Source: Pseudomonas sp. R28(2017) (GTDB lineage: Bacteria > Pseudomonadota > Gammaproteobacteria > Pseudomonadales > Pseudomonadaceae). From it: DNA of 64,000 nt. The stretch lies in the NCBI RefSeq assembly GCF_002112505.1, contig NZ_NEHW01000016.1, forward strand, positions 55,654 through 119,653, given 5' to 3'. Within the stretch, counting starts at the first letter, position 1. Each line of letters begins with the position of its first letter. The notes under the pieces are model-generated. The model saw only the letters and a list, made by a program, of their open reading frames with translations, did not search any database and was not told the origin of the DNA. Positions 7,913 through 15,636 of this stretch are shown one piece after another. The position numbers and the translations under genes were made by a program.

Positions 7913-8686
7913 TCAAGTCGGTAGGGCCTGGGCCGCACTGAGAAACGCTGGGCGTTCGCCACCGCCGTGCAGCAGCAGGTTGCAACCGCTGGCATAGCTG
8001 GCCAGGGGTGAGGCGATGTACAGGCAGGCGTTGGCGATGTCCTCGGCAGCGGCCATGCGCCCGGCCGGAATGCCGGCGCTGACGGCGGCGATGCCGTGCT
8101 CGCTGCCGTAATGCAGGTGGGCCTGGTCGGTCAGCACCAGGCCGGGGCTGACCGCGACCACGCGCACTTTCGGCGCCCACTCCACGGCCAGCGATTGCAC
8201 CAGCGCCAGCACCCCGGCCTTGGCCGCGCCGTAGGCGGCGGTGCCGGGCGAGGCACGCAGGGCGCTGATGCTGCCGATGAAGACGATGCAGCCGCCCTGC
8301 GCCTGTGCCTGCATCAGCCGGTTGGCATGCTGGGCGGCGTTGAGCGGTGCGATCAGGTTCAGCCGCAGCACGCCCTCGTGAAAGCGTGGCGAGGCGGTGG
8401 CGGCCACCGCCGACGGGCTGCCGCCGGCGTTGTTGACCAGTACGTCGAGGCGGCCGAAGTCACGCTCAATGGTGTCGAACAGCGCTTGCAGCGACTCGCC
8501 GTCACGCACGTCGGCAGCGATGAACACCGCGCTGCGCCCCTCGGCGCGGGGCAGCTGTTCGGGCTGGCTGCGGGCGCAGACGATCACCTGCGCCCCGGCC
8601 GCCAGAAACCCTTCGGCGATACCCGCGCCGATCCCTTTGCTACCGCCGGTGACGAGCACCACCTTGCCGCTGTAATCAAAGCCCAT
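7913..8686 (-). CDS. Short-chain dehydrogenase/reductase, first gene of the side-chain operon
   Basis: Start ATG 8686 (MGFDYSGKVVLVTGG) with GAGGAA upstream. An in-frame ATG at 8713 would add nine residues and lacks a ribosome site. The 257-residue classical SDR has cofactor motif TGGSKGIG (16-23 region), NNAG, catalytic Ser in SISAL and YxxxK in YGAAK. A C-terminal GCNLLLHGGGERPAF replaces the usual DGG stretch. Probable NAD(P)-dependent oxidation of a steroid hydroxyl or side-chain 3-hydroxyacyl-CoA; the substrate is not readable. The gene heads the minus-strand operon, and a candidate operator (8745-8760) lies 59 nt upstream. Confidence 0.8.
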   Translation of the reverse strand: MGFDYSGKVVLVTGGSKGIGAGIAEGFLAAGAQVIVCARSQPEQLPRAEGRSAVFIAADVRDGESLQALFDTIERDFGRLDVLVNNAGGSPSAVAATASPRFHEGVLRLNLIAPLNAAQHANRLMQAQAQGGCIVFIGSISALRASPGTAAYGAAKAGVLALVQSLAVEWAPKVRVVAVSPGLVLTDQAHLHYGSEHGIAAVSAGIPAGRMAAAEDIANACLYIASPLASYASGCNLLLHGGGERPAFLSAAQALPT

Positions 8687-8744
8687 TGCCTGTTCCTCGT
8701 TCTGCCATGGCAACCGACTCTAGAGGCTCGATGGCAGCCGTACT

Positions 8745-8760
8745 TCGTCTGAACGGACGA
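8745..8760. promoter_or_regulatory. Candidate steroid-cluster operator, copy 1 (SDR/crotonase divergent promoter)
   Basis: TCGTCTGAACGGACGA, six of eight dyad pairs matched. It lies almost midway between the divergent start codons 8686 and 8823. It shares the invariant positions TCGTC..A.CGGAC.A with three other sites at 14013, 17148 and 17181, all in intergenic DNA of the steroid island. The regulator is not in the window; the site size suits a TetR- or GntR-like dimer. Confidence 0.6.
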
Positions 8761-8822
8761 TGAATGGGCCGAGGCGCGGGGCAACACTGGCGGCCATCGC
8801 GCCCCTGCACATGAGGAACACC

Positions 8823-9608
8823 ATGCCTGATTCAGCCGCACCACCGGTCCTGCTCGAACGCTCGCTACCGGGCGTTGCACTGCTGCGGCTGAACCGCCCG
8901 CACGCCACCAATGCCCTGAGCCTCGAGCTACAAGCGCTGCTGTCGCGCCACTTCAGTGAGTTGGCTGCGGACCCGGATGTGCGCTGCATCCTGCTGACCG
9001 GTGGCGACAAGGTGTTCGCCGCCGGCGGTGATATCGGCAGCATGGCCGGGGTCGGCCCGATCGATATCTACCAGCGCCACACCGAGCGGGTCTGGGCGCC
9101 GATCCAGCACTGCCCGAAGCCAGTGATCGCCGCGGTCTGTGGTTATGCCTATGGCGGCGGCTGCGAGCTGGCGATGCTCGCCGACCTGATCGTCGCCGGG
9201 CGCAGTGCGCGCTTCTGCCAGCCGGAGATCCGCATCGGCATCATGCCCGGCATCGGCGGCACCCAGCGCCTGGTGCGCGCGGTGGGCAAGGCCAAGGCCA
9301 TGCGCATGGCCCTGACCGGCCAGCCGATCAGTGCCGAAGAGGCCTGGGTGGCGGGGTTGGTCAGCGACCTGGTCGACGATGACCAGGTGCAGGCGCGTGC
9401 GCTGGAGCTGGCGGGGGTGATCGCGGGGATGCCGGCGCTGGCGGCCGAGCAGATCAAAGAGGTGATCCTGGCGGGAATGGATGCGCCGCTGGACGCGGCC
9501 TTGGCGCTGGAGCGCAAGGCCAATGCGCTGTTGTTTGCATCGCGGGACCAGAAGGAAGGGATGCAGGCGTTTATCGAGAAGCGCCCGGCACAGTTCGAGG
9601 GGCGCTGA
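8823..9608 (+). CDS. Enoyl-CoA hydratase/isomerase (crotonase family)
   Basis: Start ATG 8823 (MPDSAAPPVLLERSLPG) with GAGGAACACC upstream. The 261-residue crotonase has CoA/oxyanion motifs AAGGDIGSMAG and GYAYGGGCELAML, and Glu-containing EIRIGIMPGIGGTQRL, in which the position of the second catalytic Glu is hydrophobic (GIMPG). It is the only crotonase in the steroid island and is transcribed alone, divergent from the side-chain operon and ending at a REPIN. Inference: it could hydrate the enoyl-CoA of the first (five-carbon) side-chain cycle, complementing the MaoC pair for the second. A role in ring-derived acyl-CoA is also possible. Confidence 0.85.
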   Translation: MPDSAAPPVLLERSLPGVALLRLNRPHATNALSLELQALLSRHFSELAADPDVRCILLTGGDKVFAAGGDIGSMAGVGPIDIYQRHTERVWAPIQHCPKPVIAAVCGYAYGGGCELAMLADLIVAGRSARFCQPEIRIGIMPGIGGTQRLVRAVGKAKAMRMALTGQPISAEEAWVAGLVSDLVDDDQVQARALELAGVIAGMPALAAEQIKEVILAGMDAPLDAALALERKANALLFASRDQKEGMQAFIEKRPAQFEGR

Positions 9609-9623
9609 TCAGCAGAATCTGAT

Positions 9624-9740
9624 GGGGCTGCTTCGCAGCCCTTCGCGGGCTTGCCCGCTCCCACAGGTTTAGCGCTGAACTCAAAAACACGCTGTCCCTG
9701 TGGGAGCGGGCAAGCCCGCGAAGGGCCACACAGCGGCCCC
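9624..9740. repeat. REPIN (paired inverted REP) between convergent genes
   Basis: CTTCGCGGGCTTGCCCGCTC (from 9641) and its inverted mate (9698-9724, CTGTGGGAGCGGGCAAGCCC) form a REP doublet of the P. putida type, flanked by an outer GGGGCTG/CAGCGGCCCC pairing. It fills the space between the convergent crotonase and SDR genes and probably acts as a bidirectional transcription end or mRNA-stabilising structure. Confidence 0.85.
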
Positions 9741-9751
9741 AAATTACTCAT

Positions 9752-10519
9752 TCAAATCGACATCACCAACTGCCCACTGTCAATCCGCAATTCCACCCCA
9801 TTCACCGCCCGCGCCTCGTCGCTGGCCAGGTACAACACACTGGCCGCCACATCCTCAGGCAAGCACATCCGATTCATCGGGTCACTGTCGATGGTCAACC
9901 GCGCCGGGTCGACCCCTTCAGGAAAACCGCCACGGGTCATGTCGGTCAGCACCCCATCCGGATGCAGCGAATTGCAGCGAATACGATAACGCCGCCGCCG
10001 ACAGAACGCCGCCATCGAGCGGGTCAGCGCCGCCACCGCGCCTTTCGAAGCGCTGTAGGCCAGGTAATCGTCACGCCCGGCAAGGGCCGCCACCGATGAC
10101 AGGTTGATGATCGAACCACCCTGTTGCTTCATCAGCGCGATGCCCGCACGGCAACCCAGGAACACACTGGCGGCATTGACCCGCATCAGCCGCTCCCAGT
10201 CACGCAGTTCGGTGTCCTCGATGTTGCCGGGCTGCAGCATGCCGGCATTGTTGAGCAGGATATCCAGCCGGCCATGGCGCTCGGCAATGACCGCCATCAC
10301 CCGCTGCCACTGCGCCTCATCGCTCGCATCATGGACGATGAAGCTGGCCGCCGGGCCCAGTGCCTCGGCCAGGGCCAGCCCGGCCAGTTCATCGATATCG
10401 CTGATCAGCACCTGGGCGCCCTGCTCCACCAGCAGCCGTGCACTCGCCGCACCGATGCCTTTGGCACCTCCCGTGACCAGGGCAACCTTACCTTGCACCC
10501 GCCCGTTTCGCTCACTCAT
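9752..10519 (-). CDS. Hydroxysteroid dehydrogenase, 3beta/17beta-HSD-like SDR
   Basis: A 255-residue classical SDR: TGGAKGIG cofactor motif, NNAG, Ser in NLSSVAAL, YSASK. The segment NSLHPDGVLTDMTRGG and the later NRMCLPEDVAASVLYLASDE closely follow the Comamonas testosteroni 3beta/17beta-hydroxysteroid dehydrogenase pattern (HPDG, PEG, NR, LASDE), and the length agrees. It oxidises a steroid hydroxyl to a ketone with NAD. The ATG overlaps the stop of the upstream flavoprotein by 4 nt, so it is the third gene of the unit KstD, KstD-like, HSD. Regiospecificity (3alpha, 3beta, 7, 12, 17) cannot be decided. Confidence 0.82.
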   Translation of the reverse strand: MSERNGRVQGKVALVTGGAKGIGAASARLLVEQGAQVLISDIDELAGLALAEALGPAASFIVHDASDEAQWQRVMAVIAERHGRLDILLNNAGMLQPGNIEDTELRDWERLMRVNAASVFLGCRAGIALMKQQGGSIINLSSVAALAGRDDYLAYSASKGAVAALTRSMAAFCRRRRYRIRCNSLHPDGVLTDMTRGGFPEGVDPARLTIDSDPMNRMCLPEDVAASVLYLASDEARAVNGVELRIDSGQLVMSI

Positions 10520-12192
10520 GAAGCCACCTCGCAGTCCGCGTTCAGGCGTGCCCCGTGAACCACCGCAACCCCGGCACGACGCCCGGAGAACACGCAGTCG
10601 GCCAGGGACAGGCCACTGATGTAAAGATGAGAAGGAATACCCAACGCCGTGCGCCCGGCCGCGAACAAACCGGCGATCGCCTGGCCGTCGCCGTCCAGTA
10701 CAGCACCGCTGCCCTCGTCCACGCGCAGGCCACCGAGGGTCAATGCCCCCAGTGGGAAGATCGGGTTACCCACCGAGATATCGCAGGCATAGAACGGCCC
10801 CTGCTCCAGCACCCGGCGCCCGCCCGCCGACTTGCCGAACGGGTCCGGCGCCTGGCCACGGGCCGCGGCATTGTTGGCCAGCAACGCCTGGCGCAGGTTT
10901 TCCGCGCGCATACCGGTGGCCTGCGCCAACTGCTGCAGGCCCTTGCCCTTGCGCGCGCCCAACAGCATCAGCACCAACGCCGGCAGCGCCTGGAACCACC
11001 AGTAACCACCAAACAACGCCTCGCGCAGGGCTTGCTTGCGCAGCGGCGCATCGAGCACCAGCCAGGCCTGCCCGCCCTGCTCCTCCATCAACGGCTGGCC
11101 GAGGGTGGCTCCGTACACCTCTTCGTTGCAGAAACGCTCGCCGGCGCGGTTGACCACGATGCCCTTGTGCCAGCTGTACGGCGGGTTGATGAAGCGCCAC
11201 GCCGAAACCCGCTGCAGCCGGTCGCTGGCCGCGCCGACGCTGAGGCCCAGACGCAGGCCGCTGCCGTCGCAGCCGGTGGCGCCGACCTTGAAATTGCGGC
11301 GGAACGCCGGTGCGTGGGCCTTGATCAGCTCGCGGTTGAAGATGAAGCCACCGGTGCTCAGGACCACCCCATTCATTGCCCGCACCAGCCAGGGCCGGGC
11401 GTGCTTGTGTTCGAGCGCGCTCAAGCGGCGGCGCAAGCGGTCGCAGTAGCCCGGCATGAAGTTCTGCAGGCGTTCGGCGCGGGCCGCCAGCCGCGCATGC
11501 TCACGCGCCGCCTTGCTGCCCGGTGCCAGGCGCCACAGCTCGGCACCGATCACCCGCCCCTGCCCGTCGAGCACCAGGCGCCGGGCGGCCGACTGCGGCA
11601 TTGGCCGCACGCCAGCGCGCAAACAGGCCGCCTGCAAGTGGCTGTACAACACCGCGCCGCACTGGCCCTTGCCGACTGTACGGTGGCCACGCGGCGCCGC
11701 CGGCTGCTGGCCGGCATAGGCCGGCACCAGTTCATTGCCCGAGTAGTAGAGAAAGGCGCCGTCGGGCGGGTACGAGGTCTTGCCGCCAGGTGGCATCTGA
11801 TGGGCGAACGGCGCGCCGTGACTTTCCAGCCATTGCAGGTTGGCGACGCTGTCGCGGCAGAAGCGCCACAACGTGTCGTCGCCGACCACGCCCTGGGTTT
11901 CATGCCGCAGGTAGTCGAACATCGCCTCGGGGCTGTCGTCGAAACCCGCCGCCTGCTGCTGCCGGGTACCACCGCCGGCGTACACCACGCCACCACTGCG
12001 GGCGCTGGCGCCGCCGCCGGTGAAGCGGTCGGCGACCAGCACATCGGCGCCCTCGGCGCGCGCCTGCAGCGCCGCGCAGGCCCCGGCGGCGCCCCAGCCG
12101 ATCACCAGCACATCGCACTGCGCCTGCCACTGCAGCGCCGCCGCGTCGGCCACCTGCAACGGTTCGAGAATTGAGGTGACGGCGCTGCTCAT
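10516..12192 (-). CDS. KstD-like FAD flavoprotein, probable 3-ketosteroid Delta4-dehydrogenase
   Basis: A 558-residue flavoprotein of the fumarate reductase/KstD family. The N-terminal dinucleotide motif is GWGAAGACAALQA with ARSGGVVYAGGG. The C-terminal FAD-closing block is GLFAAGRTALGIPSHLYISG followed by LADCVFSGRRAG. It lacks the YPGxG signature of Delta1-dehydrogenases. The GRTAxGI...SGLSxADCxFSGRRAG ending resembles TesI-type 3-oxo-5alpha/5beta-steroid Delta4-dehydrogenases. Bile acids carry a 5beta ring junction, so a Delta4-dehydrogenase would be needed. It overlaps the upstream KstD gene and the downstream SDR gene by 4 nt each (ATGA). The exact specificity is inferred. Confidence 0.75.
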   Translation of the reverse strand: MSSAVTSILEPLQVADAAALQWQAQCDVLVIGWGAAGACAALQARAEGADVLVADRFTGGGASARSGGVVYAGGGTRQQQAAGFDDSPEAMFDYLRHETQGVVGDDTLWRFCRDSVANLQWLESHGAPFAHQMPPGGKTSYPPDGAFLYYSGNELVPAYAGQQPAAPRGHRTVGKGQCGAVLYSHLQAACLRAGVRPMPQSAARRLVLDGQGRVIGAELWRLAPGSKAAREHARLAARAERLQNFMPGYCDRLRRRLSALEHKHARPWLVRAMNGVVLSTGGFIFNRELIKAHAPAFRRNFKVGATGCDGSGLRLGLSVGAASDRLQRVSAWRFINPPYSWHKGIVVNRAGERFCNEEVYGATLGQPLMEEQGGQAWLVLDAPLRKQALREALFGGYWWFQALPALVLMLLGARKGKGLQQLAQATGMRAENLRQALLANNAAARGQAPDPFGKSAGGRRVLEQGPFYACDISVGNPIFPLGALTLGGLRVDEGSGAVLDGDGQAIAGLFAAGRTALGIPSHLYISGLSLADCVFSGRRAGVAVVHGARLNADCEVAS

Positions 12193-13910
12193 GCCACCTC
12201 CCGGCGCTTGGCCGCCAGGTGATTGGCGGCCACGTAGGCAAAGGTCATGGCCGGGCCCAGAGTGCCGCCGGCACCGGGGTAGCTGGTGCCCATCACCGAG
12301 GCCGAACAGTTGCCGATGGCATACAGGCCGGCGATCACCGAGCCGTCTTCACGCAGCACCTGGGCCTGGGCATTGGTCAGCAGGCCGCCCTTGGTGCCGA
12401 TGTCGCCGGCATCCAGGCGCATGGCGTAGTACGGCCCCTTGCGCAGCGGTGCCAGGCACGGGTTGGGCTTGATATTGCAGTCGCCGTAGTAACGGTCGAA
12501 GACATTGCCGCCGCGGCCGAAGTCCAGGTCGACACCGGTGCGGGCATAGTCGTTGACCTTGGCCACGGTGCTGACCAGCCCCTGGGCGTCGACGCCGATC
12601 TTGCCGGCCAGAGCCTCGAGGCTGTCGGCCTTCCAGTACAGGGTGTCGCGCCACTCCGGGCGCAGGCGGCTGTCGGGCATGACCTGGGCCGGCATCAGCG
12701 GGCCCATGGCGTAGTTGAAGCGGAAGTGCCCGTCGAAGATCACCCAGGCCGGTACCGAGCCACCGCCAGTGCTGGCGTTGTCGCGGTGCATGGCGTCGAC
12801 GAATTCCAGGTACGGTGCGGCCTCGTTGACGAAGCGCCGGCCCTCGCCATTGACCACGATGGCGCCGGGGAAGGCGCGTTCGGCGAAGATGCCCCGGGGC
12901 TTGTCTTCGCCGGGCACGGCGATGGTCGGCGCCCACCAGGCCCAGTCCATCAGCGCGGTGGCCGCGCCCTGGGCCAGCCCGGCCTGCAGCGCGGCGCCGG
13001 TGTTGTTGCCCGGTGGCGTGGCACTCCAGGCCATGCGCGTCGGCTTGGGCAGGTACTGTTCACGCAAGGCCTGGTTCTGCTCGAAGCCGCCAGACGCCAG
13101 GATCACCCCGTGACGGGCTTGCAACGCGAGTTCGCGGCCTTCGCGGTAGATGCGCACGCCGCTGACCCGGCCCTGCTCCACGATCAGCTCGCGGAAGTCG
13201 CTGTTCAGCCACAGCGGCACGTTGCGGTCCATCAGCGAGCGGCGCAGCGAACACACCAGCGAGCTGCCCAGCGCGGCGCGGCGGTCAAAGCGGCTTATGC
13301 GGCGCCACTTGAAGTCGAGCTTGTAGCGCAGCATCAGCCGCAGGATCAGCAGGCGCCAGCCGAAACCACGGGCCATGGCCTTGTGCGCATCGCGCGCGGT
13401 CCAGGCGATACGGCCCATCAGCAGGGTCGAGGGTGACGGCTTGCGCAGGTTGTCGAGCTCGGCGCCGAGCAGGCTGCTGTCGAACAGTTCCGGGTCGAGG
13501 GTGCGCCCGCCGGGCAAGGCGCCGGGCAGGTGCGGGTAGTAATCCGGGTACTTCGCCGCCACCGCATAGCGCACGCGGCTGCAGCGGGTGAGCGCCTCGA
13601 TCATCTTCGGCGCGTTGTCCAGGTAGGCCTGCAGGCGGGCCGGGTCGACCTGGCCACCGGCGGCGGCATCGAGGTAGCGGTGCGCCTGCTCGACGCTGTC
13701 GTTGCCGCCCTGGCGGGCGAAATAGTGGTTGTTGGGGATCCAGATGCCGCCCCCGGAAATGGCCGAGGTGCCGCCGAACTTGTCGCTCTTTTCCAGAACC
13801 AGCACGCTGAAGCCCTGGTCGGCAAGGAACACCGCCGAGGTCATCGCGCCGGCCCCCGAGCCGACCACTATCACGTCGTACTGGGTTTGAGACTGATCTT
13901 GAGCCGTCAT
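12189..13910 (-). CDS. kstD: 3-Ketosteroid-Delta1-dehydrogenase
   Basis: Start ATG 13910 (MTAQDQSQTQYDVIVVG), giving 573 residues. The frame stays open upstream to 14009, but that stretch does not resemble the family. The N-terminal FAD motif is VVGSGAGAMTSAVFLADQG. The C-terminal block GLYAIGNCSASVMG then SYPGAGGTLGPAMTFAY is the KstD signature. Tyr544 and Gly548 have the same spacing as the catalytic Tyr487/Gly491 of the Rhodococcus SQ1 enzyme. It introduces the 1,2 double bond into ring A, a prerequisite for 9,10-seco cleavage. It is the first gene of a three-gene unit with a candidate operator about 100 nt upstream (14013-14028). Confidence 0.93.
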   Translation of the reverse strand: MTAQDQSQTQYDVIVVGSGAGAMTSAVFLADQGFSVLVLEKSDKFGGTSAISGGGIWIPNNHYFARQGGNDSVEQAHRYLDAAAGGQVDPARLQAYLDNAPKMIEALTRCSRVRYAVAAKYPDYYPHLPGALPGGRTLDPELFDSSLLGAELDNLRKPSPSTLLMGRIAWTARDAHKAMARGFGWRLLILRLMLRYKLDFKWRRISRFDRRAALGSSLVCSLRRSLMDRNVPLWLNSDFRELIVEQGRVSGVRIYREGRELALQARHGVILASGGFEQNQALREQYLPKPTRMAWSATPPGNNTGAALQAGLAQGAATALMDWAWWAPTIAVPGEDKPRGIFAERAFPGAIVVNGEGRRFVNEAAPYLEFVDAMHRDNASTGGGSVPAWVIFDGHFRFNYAMGPLMPAQVMPDSRLRPEWRDTLYWKADSLEALAGKIGVDAQGLVSTVAKVNDYARTGVDLDFGRGGNVFDRYYGDCNIKPNPCLAPLRKGPYYAMRLDAGDIGTKGGLLTNAQAQVLREDGSVIAGLYAIGNCSASVMGTSYPGAGGTLGPAMTFAYVAANHLAAKRREVA

Positions 13911-13941
13911 TGTTGTTGTGCCATTCGCTAAGGTCAGGGAG

Positions 13942-13976
13942 GAGCCGCCAGCACCCTCGCGGTGCGGCTGGCGGCG
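13942..13976. other. Stem-loop in the kstD leader region
   Basis: GCCGCCAGCAC and GTGCGGCTGGCGGC pair around a short CCTCGCG loop, between the amidase stop and the kstD start. It could end read-through from the amidase gene or shape the kstD leader. No clear U-tract follows on the minus strand. Confidence 0.35.
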
Positions 13977-14012
13977 TGCACCCCATGATCGGCGCTGGCC
14001 GACGGGCACTCA

Positions 14013-14028
14013 TCGTCAAAGCGGACTA
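14013..14028. promoter_or_regulatory. Candidate steroid-cluster operator, copy 4 (kstD promoter region)
   Basis: TCGTCAAAGCGGACTA matches all twelve invariant positions of the four-site consensus TCGTCnnAnCGGACnA. It sits between the amidase stop (14033) and the kstD start (13910), which implies that kstD has its own promoter under the same regulator as the other units rather than depending only on read-through. Confidence 0.55.
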
Positions 14029-14032
14029 GGCG

Positions 14033-15604
14033 CTACAGCTGCGCCCCGCGCCCGGCCCACGGGCGGTCCTGCTCCAGCTGGCTGGCCAGGCGCAGCAGCA
14101 GATCCTCGGCGCCGAGCCGGGCGGTGAACAGCATGCCCACTGGCAAGCCGCTTTCGCTCTGCCCCAACGGCAGCGACAGCGATGGCTGGCCGCTGACGTT
14201 GGCCAGCACGGTGAAGCCGGCGCTGCCCATCGCCCGCTGGGCGTAGCTGTCCCAGGACTGGTCGAGGCTGAGCTGGCCGAGGGCCGGGGTGAGGTTGGCG
14301 GTGACCGGCGAGAGGATCACATCGAAGCGGCTGAACGGCTGCTCCATTGCCGCGCCAATGCGCTCGAAGCTCTGCCGCGCGCGGTACATCGCCTCACCGT
14401 TGGTGGCGCGGGCGCGCTCCAGCACCACCTGGGTGATCTGCTCCAGGTCGCCCGGGCCAGCTGCACGGCCCAGGGCCTGCTCGCGCTCGTGTACCAGGCT
14501 CGACAGCGCGGTGCCGATCACCGTGCCATGGGCGCCGAACAGCTCGCGAGGGTCTACGGCCAGCTTCAATTCTTCAAGCTCATGGCCCAGGCCCTGCAAC
14601 TGCTTGATGGTCTGCTCCAGGGTGGCGGCCACTGCGGCGTCGAGGGGAGCGCCGGTCAACGACTGGCGCACCACGGCCACGCGCAACTTGCCCGGAGCAC
14701 GCTGCAACTCCTCCACATAGGGGCGCTCCAGCGGTGCGCTCCAGTAGGCGCTGCCAGCTTCGTGGCCCTGCCCGGCATCGAGGAACAGTGCGGTGTCACG
14801 CAGCGTGCGCGACACCACATTGCCGACGCTGGCACCGAACCAGCCCTCGAAATGCAGCGGGCCACTGGGCGTGCGGTAACGGCTGGGCTTGAGCCCGACC
14901 AGGCCGCAGTACGACGCCGGGATGCGGATCGAGCCACCGCCGTCGGTGGCATGGGCGACCGGGACGATCCCGGCAGCCACTGCAGCGGCGGCGCCACCGG
15001 ATGAGCCGCCGGCGCTCATGGCCAGGTTCCACGGGTTGTGGGTCTGGCCCCAGAGCAACGATTCGGTGGTGGTGGTCAGGCCGAATTCCGGGCAGGTGGT
15101 CTTGCCGAACGGCACCGCGCCGGCCTGCTCGTAGCGGGCGATCAGGGTGCTGGTGACCGTGGCCGGCGGCGCGTCGCGGAACAGCCGACAGCCATGGGTG
15201 GTCGGCGTGCCTTGCAGGTAGGTGTTGAGGTCCTTGAGCAGCAGTGGCACCCCGGCCAGCGCGCCCTTGGCGCTGTCGCCGGCGGCGCGGCGACGGGCCA
15301 GCAGGGCCTGGGCGTAAGCTTCGTGGAGCATGTTCACGGCGCCAACCCTGGGGTTGACGGCAGCATGCCGGGCCAGCGCGGCGGCCAGCAGCTCTTCGCC
15401 GCTGAGGCTGCCGGCGCGTACCGCCTCGGCCATGGCCCAGGCGTCCAGATTCTGGTAGTCGGTGGCCGACAGGCCACTGCTCGCCGCATCGGCAAAGCGC
15501 CCCAGCAGGCCGGCGCCCAGGCCGACGGCGCCGGCCTTGAGCACGCTGCGGCGAGACCAGTGGCTGGCCGTGGTGGAATGCGGATCTTGGGTCTGATTAC
15601 TCAT
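14033..15604 (-). CDS. Tat-exported amidase-signature hydrolase, candidate conjugated bile-salt amidase
   Basis: Start ATG 15604 (MSNQTQDPHSTTASHWSRRS) with AGGA upstream; an upstream in-frame ATG at 15637 has none. The 523-residue protein opens with a twin-arginine signal (SRRSVLKAG, residues 17-25, then a hydrophobic Ala/Gly/Leu stretch). The amidase-signature triad is visible as Lys124 (LLLKD), a cis-Ser in GGSSGG (about 200-204) and nucleophile Ser225 in DGGGSIRIP. Export to the periplasm and position between the steroid aldehyde dehydrogenase and kstD suggest hydrolysis of an amide-conjugated steroid such as glyco- or taurocholate. That is inference; other amides remain possible. Confidence 0.8.
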   Translation of the reverse strand: MSNQTQDPHSTTASHWSRRSVLKAGAVGLGAGLLGRFADAASSGLSATDYQNLDAWAMAEAVRAGSLSGEELLAAALARHAAVNPRVGAVNMLHEAYAQALLARRRAAGDSAKGALAGVPLLLKDLNTYLQGTPTTHGCRLFRDAPPATVTSTLIARYEQAGAVPFGKTTCPEFGLTTTTESLLWGQTHNPWNLAMSAGGSSGGAAAAVAAGIVPVAHATDGGGSIRIPASYCGLVGLKPSRYRTPSGPLHFEGWFGASVGNVVSRTLRDTALFLDAGQGHEAGSAYWSAPLERPYVEELQRAPGKLRVAVVRQSLTGAPLDAAVAATLEQTIKQLQGLGHELEELKLAVDPRELFGAHGTVIGTALSSLVHEREQALGRAAGPGDLEQITQVVLERARATNGEAMYRARQSFERIGAAMEQPFSRFDVILSPVTANLTPALGQLSLDQSWDSYAQRAMGSAGFTVLANVSGQPSLSLPLGQSESGLPVGMLFTARLGAEDLLLRLASQLEQDRPWAGRGAQL

Positions 15605-15636
15605 GGCGTCCTGTTCTTCATTGTTGTAAGTACGCA

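Noticed and set aside
8745..8760. KstR/KstR2-type operator
   Set aside because: The actinobacterial motifs (AACGTGTT-like core, or AnCAAGnnCTTGnT) do not match. The sites share their own consensus, so a different regulator is proposed.
13911..14009. 33-residue N-terminal extension of KstD
   Set aside because: The extension precedes the FAD motif by too much, resembles no family member and includes the leader stem-loop. ATG 13910 fits the family length.
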